A DNA stretch of 15,578 nt, from the NCBI GenBank assembly GCA_005773145.1, contig SXHS01000126.1:1-15578 (forward strand), given 5' to 3'. Positions 13,864-15,578 of this stretch are shown here, one piece after another. Positions within the stretch are counted from its first letter, which is position 1. Each line of letters starts with the position of its first letter. Under the pieces are notes generated by a model. It made no database searches and was not told the DNA's origin. It saw only the letters and a program-made list of their open reading frames with translations. The DNA comes from Planctomycetaceae bacterium. GTDB taxonomy: Bacteria > Planctomycetota > Planctomycetia > Pirellulales > Pirellulaceae. The translations under genes and the position numbers were made by a program.

Positions 13864-15279
13864 TCATCGCGAGGCCAGGGCGGGCAGGCGCAGGTTTCGT
13901 CGCTCTGGGCCCGACTTGTCCAGGCGTGGCCCGACCGTTGGCCCTTCCACAGAAACGGCCAGGCCTCTGATCGCACCGGCCAACATGAATAGCAGAGCAT
14001 GGACCATGGGTATGACGGAGACATCGTGGAACATGCCATTGATAAGGTACGCCACGATGACCGCCAGACCTAGCAATCCAAAATGCCGGACCCGCGTGGG
14101 CCGTTCGACGTCGCGCCAGAGCCGCCACGCCTGCCCGATCCAGGTTACAAGCAGTCCCATCATGATCACCGCGCCCACAAGGCCCGTTTCGGTGAGCAAC
14201 GCAAGGAAGACATTGTGTTGATGGTAGGGGCGGGCCGCACTAGCCGGCAGATCATCCCAACGCTCGCTATAGTATTCGCGGTCCGCCGACTTATATTGCC
14301 CTAGGCCGCAACCCAGGATCGGCCGATCCAAGAACATCCGCCACGCCACTGCGGCCAGCACGGGGCGTAGCTCGGCCGACTGACTCATCTCCGCCACGGA
14401 CACGTTTTTGTCGCGTTTAAAGGCGGTCAAGTTTTGCCACTTGCTCCAGACGCCACACGAACCGACGATCGTGGCGCCAATGAGCACATACCGCGCCACG
14501 CGCGGCGGACAAACTTGCCATACCACCAGAGCCATGCCGGCACTCGCCCCCATCCACACCGATCGCGTTAATGTGGCGTAGAGCCCTGCGAGGCAGCTAG
14601 CCACCGCGCCACTCAATGCGAGCCGGTTGGGCCCGCGTTCCGCCCGGAAACAGGCCAGTAAGAGACCGATAAGCCCCGCGGTGATGAAGAGTCCATTGCC
14701 GACAGGATTCAACAGTGGCCCGCGTCCGCGCCCCAGGAACTCGGAAAATTTATCCGATGTGATGTAGCGAGGGACTACAAGCCCCGTCCAACCGCAAACT
14801 TCGGCCACGGCAGTGGCCGCCAGATACACGGCCAGCCCCGATAGAGCCGTTAACACCCAGCCCACTTCGCGCTCTCGCCAAACGGCGCGGCGCATGATCC
14901 AATACAGCATCGCGGGCATCAGATACCAAAAAACCAGATAAGACACGGGCCGATATTGATGGGAGGTCCAATCGTGGGTAAAGGTCGCGATTAGCAGGGT
15001 TCCCAAGAATAATCCAAGTAGCAGGTCACCTTTACTCAACGGCTTGGCCTGCGCCCAGCCCCATCGCTGCGACACGAGGGCCACCAGCAGCACCCCCATC
15101 AGCAAAACACGGTCTAGCGTAACGGGAAGGGGACCAAGGTTCACATGAAAAAATGGATGCCCCCACAACGTACCAACGACCAACGCAGCCAGGGCTCCGG
15201 CGACCAACCGGCCCCAGCAGATCAACGGGATCGCCCAAACGATCGCAACAGTGACGGCAACCGCAATGATGAAGGCCAT
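13864..15279 (-). CDS. O-antigen ligase / Wzy-type polymerase family protein
   Basis: This 471-residue polytopic inner-membrane protein belongs to the Wzy_C/O-antigen ligase family, which transfers or polymerises lipid-linked glycans on the periplasmic face. About 10-12 hydrophobic segments span residues 3-440. Family marks are TRSVWMG (238-244), with the conserved Arg, and the large periplasmic loop with RPILGCGLGQY (319-329), then PYHQHNVFLALLTETGLVG (351-369), which holds the conserved His residues. The C-terminal 30 residues are hydrophilic. WaaL ligase, Wzy polymerase and other glycan ligases cannot be told apart from sequence. The ATG at 15279 has no clear Shine-Dalgarno motif. A further minus-strand gene ends 200 bases upstream, so the two could share a transcript. 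Confidence 0.85.
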   Translation of the reverse strand: MAFIIAVAVTVAIVWAIPLICWGRLVAGALAALVVGTLWGHPFFHVNLGPLPVTLDRVLLMGVLLVALVSQRWGWAQAKPLSKGDLLLGLFLGTLLIATFTHDWTSHQYRPVSYLVFWYLMPAMLYWIMRRAVWREREVGWVLTALSGLAVYLAATAVAEVCGWTGLVVPRYITSDKFSEFLGRGRGPLLNPVGNGLFITAGLIGLLLACFRAERGPNRLALSGAVASCLAGLYATLTRSVWMGASAGMALVVWQVCPPRVARYVLIGATIVGSCGVWSKWQNLTAFKRDKNVSVAEMSQSAELRPVLAAVAWRMFLDRPILGCGLGQYKSADREYYSERWDDLPASAARPYHQHNVFLALLTETGLVGAVIMMGLLVTWIGQAWRLWRDVERPTRVRHFGLLGLAVIVAYLINGMFHDVSVIPMVHALLFMLAGAIRGLAVSVEGPTVGPRLDKSGPERRNLRLPALASR

Positions 15280-15479
15280 GCCCGTGGCGCTCGTGAGATG
15301 AAGAAGGGCAGCTCAGCATCCCAGCATGGGAACATTGCCGCGCGGCGCTGTTGAAGTATAGGCCACCTGCAAAGCGGTCTACCTGTTGCACGGCACTTGG
15401 GACTGCCGCACTGCCGGTTCGCCACTTGCGACCTACAAGGGTTCTGCCGGTTGTGCTGGCCAACGGGTCCAGGGGGTGG

Positions 15480-15578
15480 CTATTTCGCTCCCCGTGTGGA
15501 CTGTAGCTCGTCCAGCACGTCGAAATAGCGGCGATGCGTATCCCAGAGCACCCAACCCAAGTAGAGATTGGCTCCAAG
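15480..15578 (-). CDS. C-terminal end of an unidentified gene (partial)
   Basis: On the minus strand, from the window edge, an open frame encodes 32 residues ending at a TAG (15480-15482). It contains LGANLYLGWVLWDTHRRYF followed by DVLDELQSTRGAK. The mix of aromatic and hydrophobic residues followed by an amphipathic charged end looks like real protein and differs from the frame of the longer overlapping open frame in the same place. I do not recognise the family. The same strand as the O-antigen ligase, 200 bases upstream of it, suggests a surface-polysaccharide gene, but this is guesswork. Confidence 0.55.
   Translation of the reverse strand, partial: LGANLYLGWVLWDTHRRYFDVLDELQSTRGAK

Noticed and set aside
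15355..15360. TATACT on the minus strand as a -10 box for the O-antigen ligase
   Set aside because: No acceptable -35 sequence is found at 16-18 bases upstream, and read-through from the preceding gene is possible.
15032..15577. A 181-residue minus-strand open frame upstream of and overlapping the O-antigen ligase
   Set aside because: It runs through the ligase start in another frame and is rich in Cys, Gly, Ser and His. A better frame in the right-hand part ends at 15480.

Overview
The first 64 bases are the reverse complement of the 5' end of a 16S rRNA gene. The motif running from AATGAACGTTGGCGGCGTG into GGATTAGGCATGCAAGTCG is the form usual in Planctomycetes, and the G+C-rich coding sequence and non-Shine-Dalgarno starts on several genes fit that phylum. 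I assign the window to a planctomycete chromosome and cannot name a genus. I see no insertion sequence, tRNA, CRISPR array, phage gene or attachment site, so this looks like chromosome rather than a mobile island.

Layout. 1-425 (minus strand): start of the 16S gene, about 295 nt of leader with a boxA-like antitermination signal, and a TTGACT-16-TATAAT promoter with an A/T-rich UP-like tract. 513-2132 (+): a NanT-like MFS transporter with two extra central helices. 2189-4003 (-): a two-gene operon of a membrane-anchored TPR protein and an RluA-family pseudouridine synthase, with its own promoter at 4059-4087. 4309-6354 (+): a Rep/UvrD-like superfamily 1 helicase. 6433-11369 (+): a translationally coupled pair, an SbcD/YhaO-like metallophosphoesterase and a 1223-residue YhaN/Rad50-like ATPase, behind an extended -10 promoter. 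11379-12503 (-): a FemAB/GNAT-like acyltransferase. 12766-13863 (+): a fatty acid desaturase. 13864-15279 (-): an O-antigen ligase-like membrane protein. 15480-15578 (-): the 3' end of an unidentified gene that runs off the window.

How the genes may work together. The helicase and the YhaO/YhaN-like pair form a co-directional DNA-processing block. Two features of the pair stand out. The phosphoesterase keeps the ligands of one metal site (Asp15, His17, Asp64, His191) but has lost the Asn and catalytic His of the GNHD motif (it reads GRVD) and one His of the GHxH motif. The ATPase has a transmembrane hairpin at the exact midpoint of its coiled coil, where Rad50 carries a zinc hook, and a roughly 180-residue basic and low-complexity tail. 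Together they suggest a membrane-tethered SMC-like machine with a probably non-canonical or inactive nuclease subunit. The right-hand third (acyltransferase, desaturase, O-antigen ligase) suggests envelope lipid or polysaccharide modification, but these genes alternate strands and are not an operon.

Stretches without genes. 65-512 holds the rRNA leader and promoter. 4004-4308 holds the promoter of the TPR operon and little else I can identify. 12504-12765 holds the desaturase promoter. In 15280-15479 I see nothing firm.
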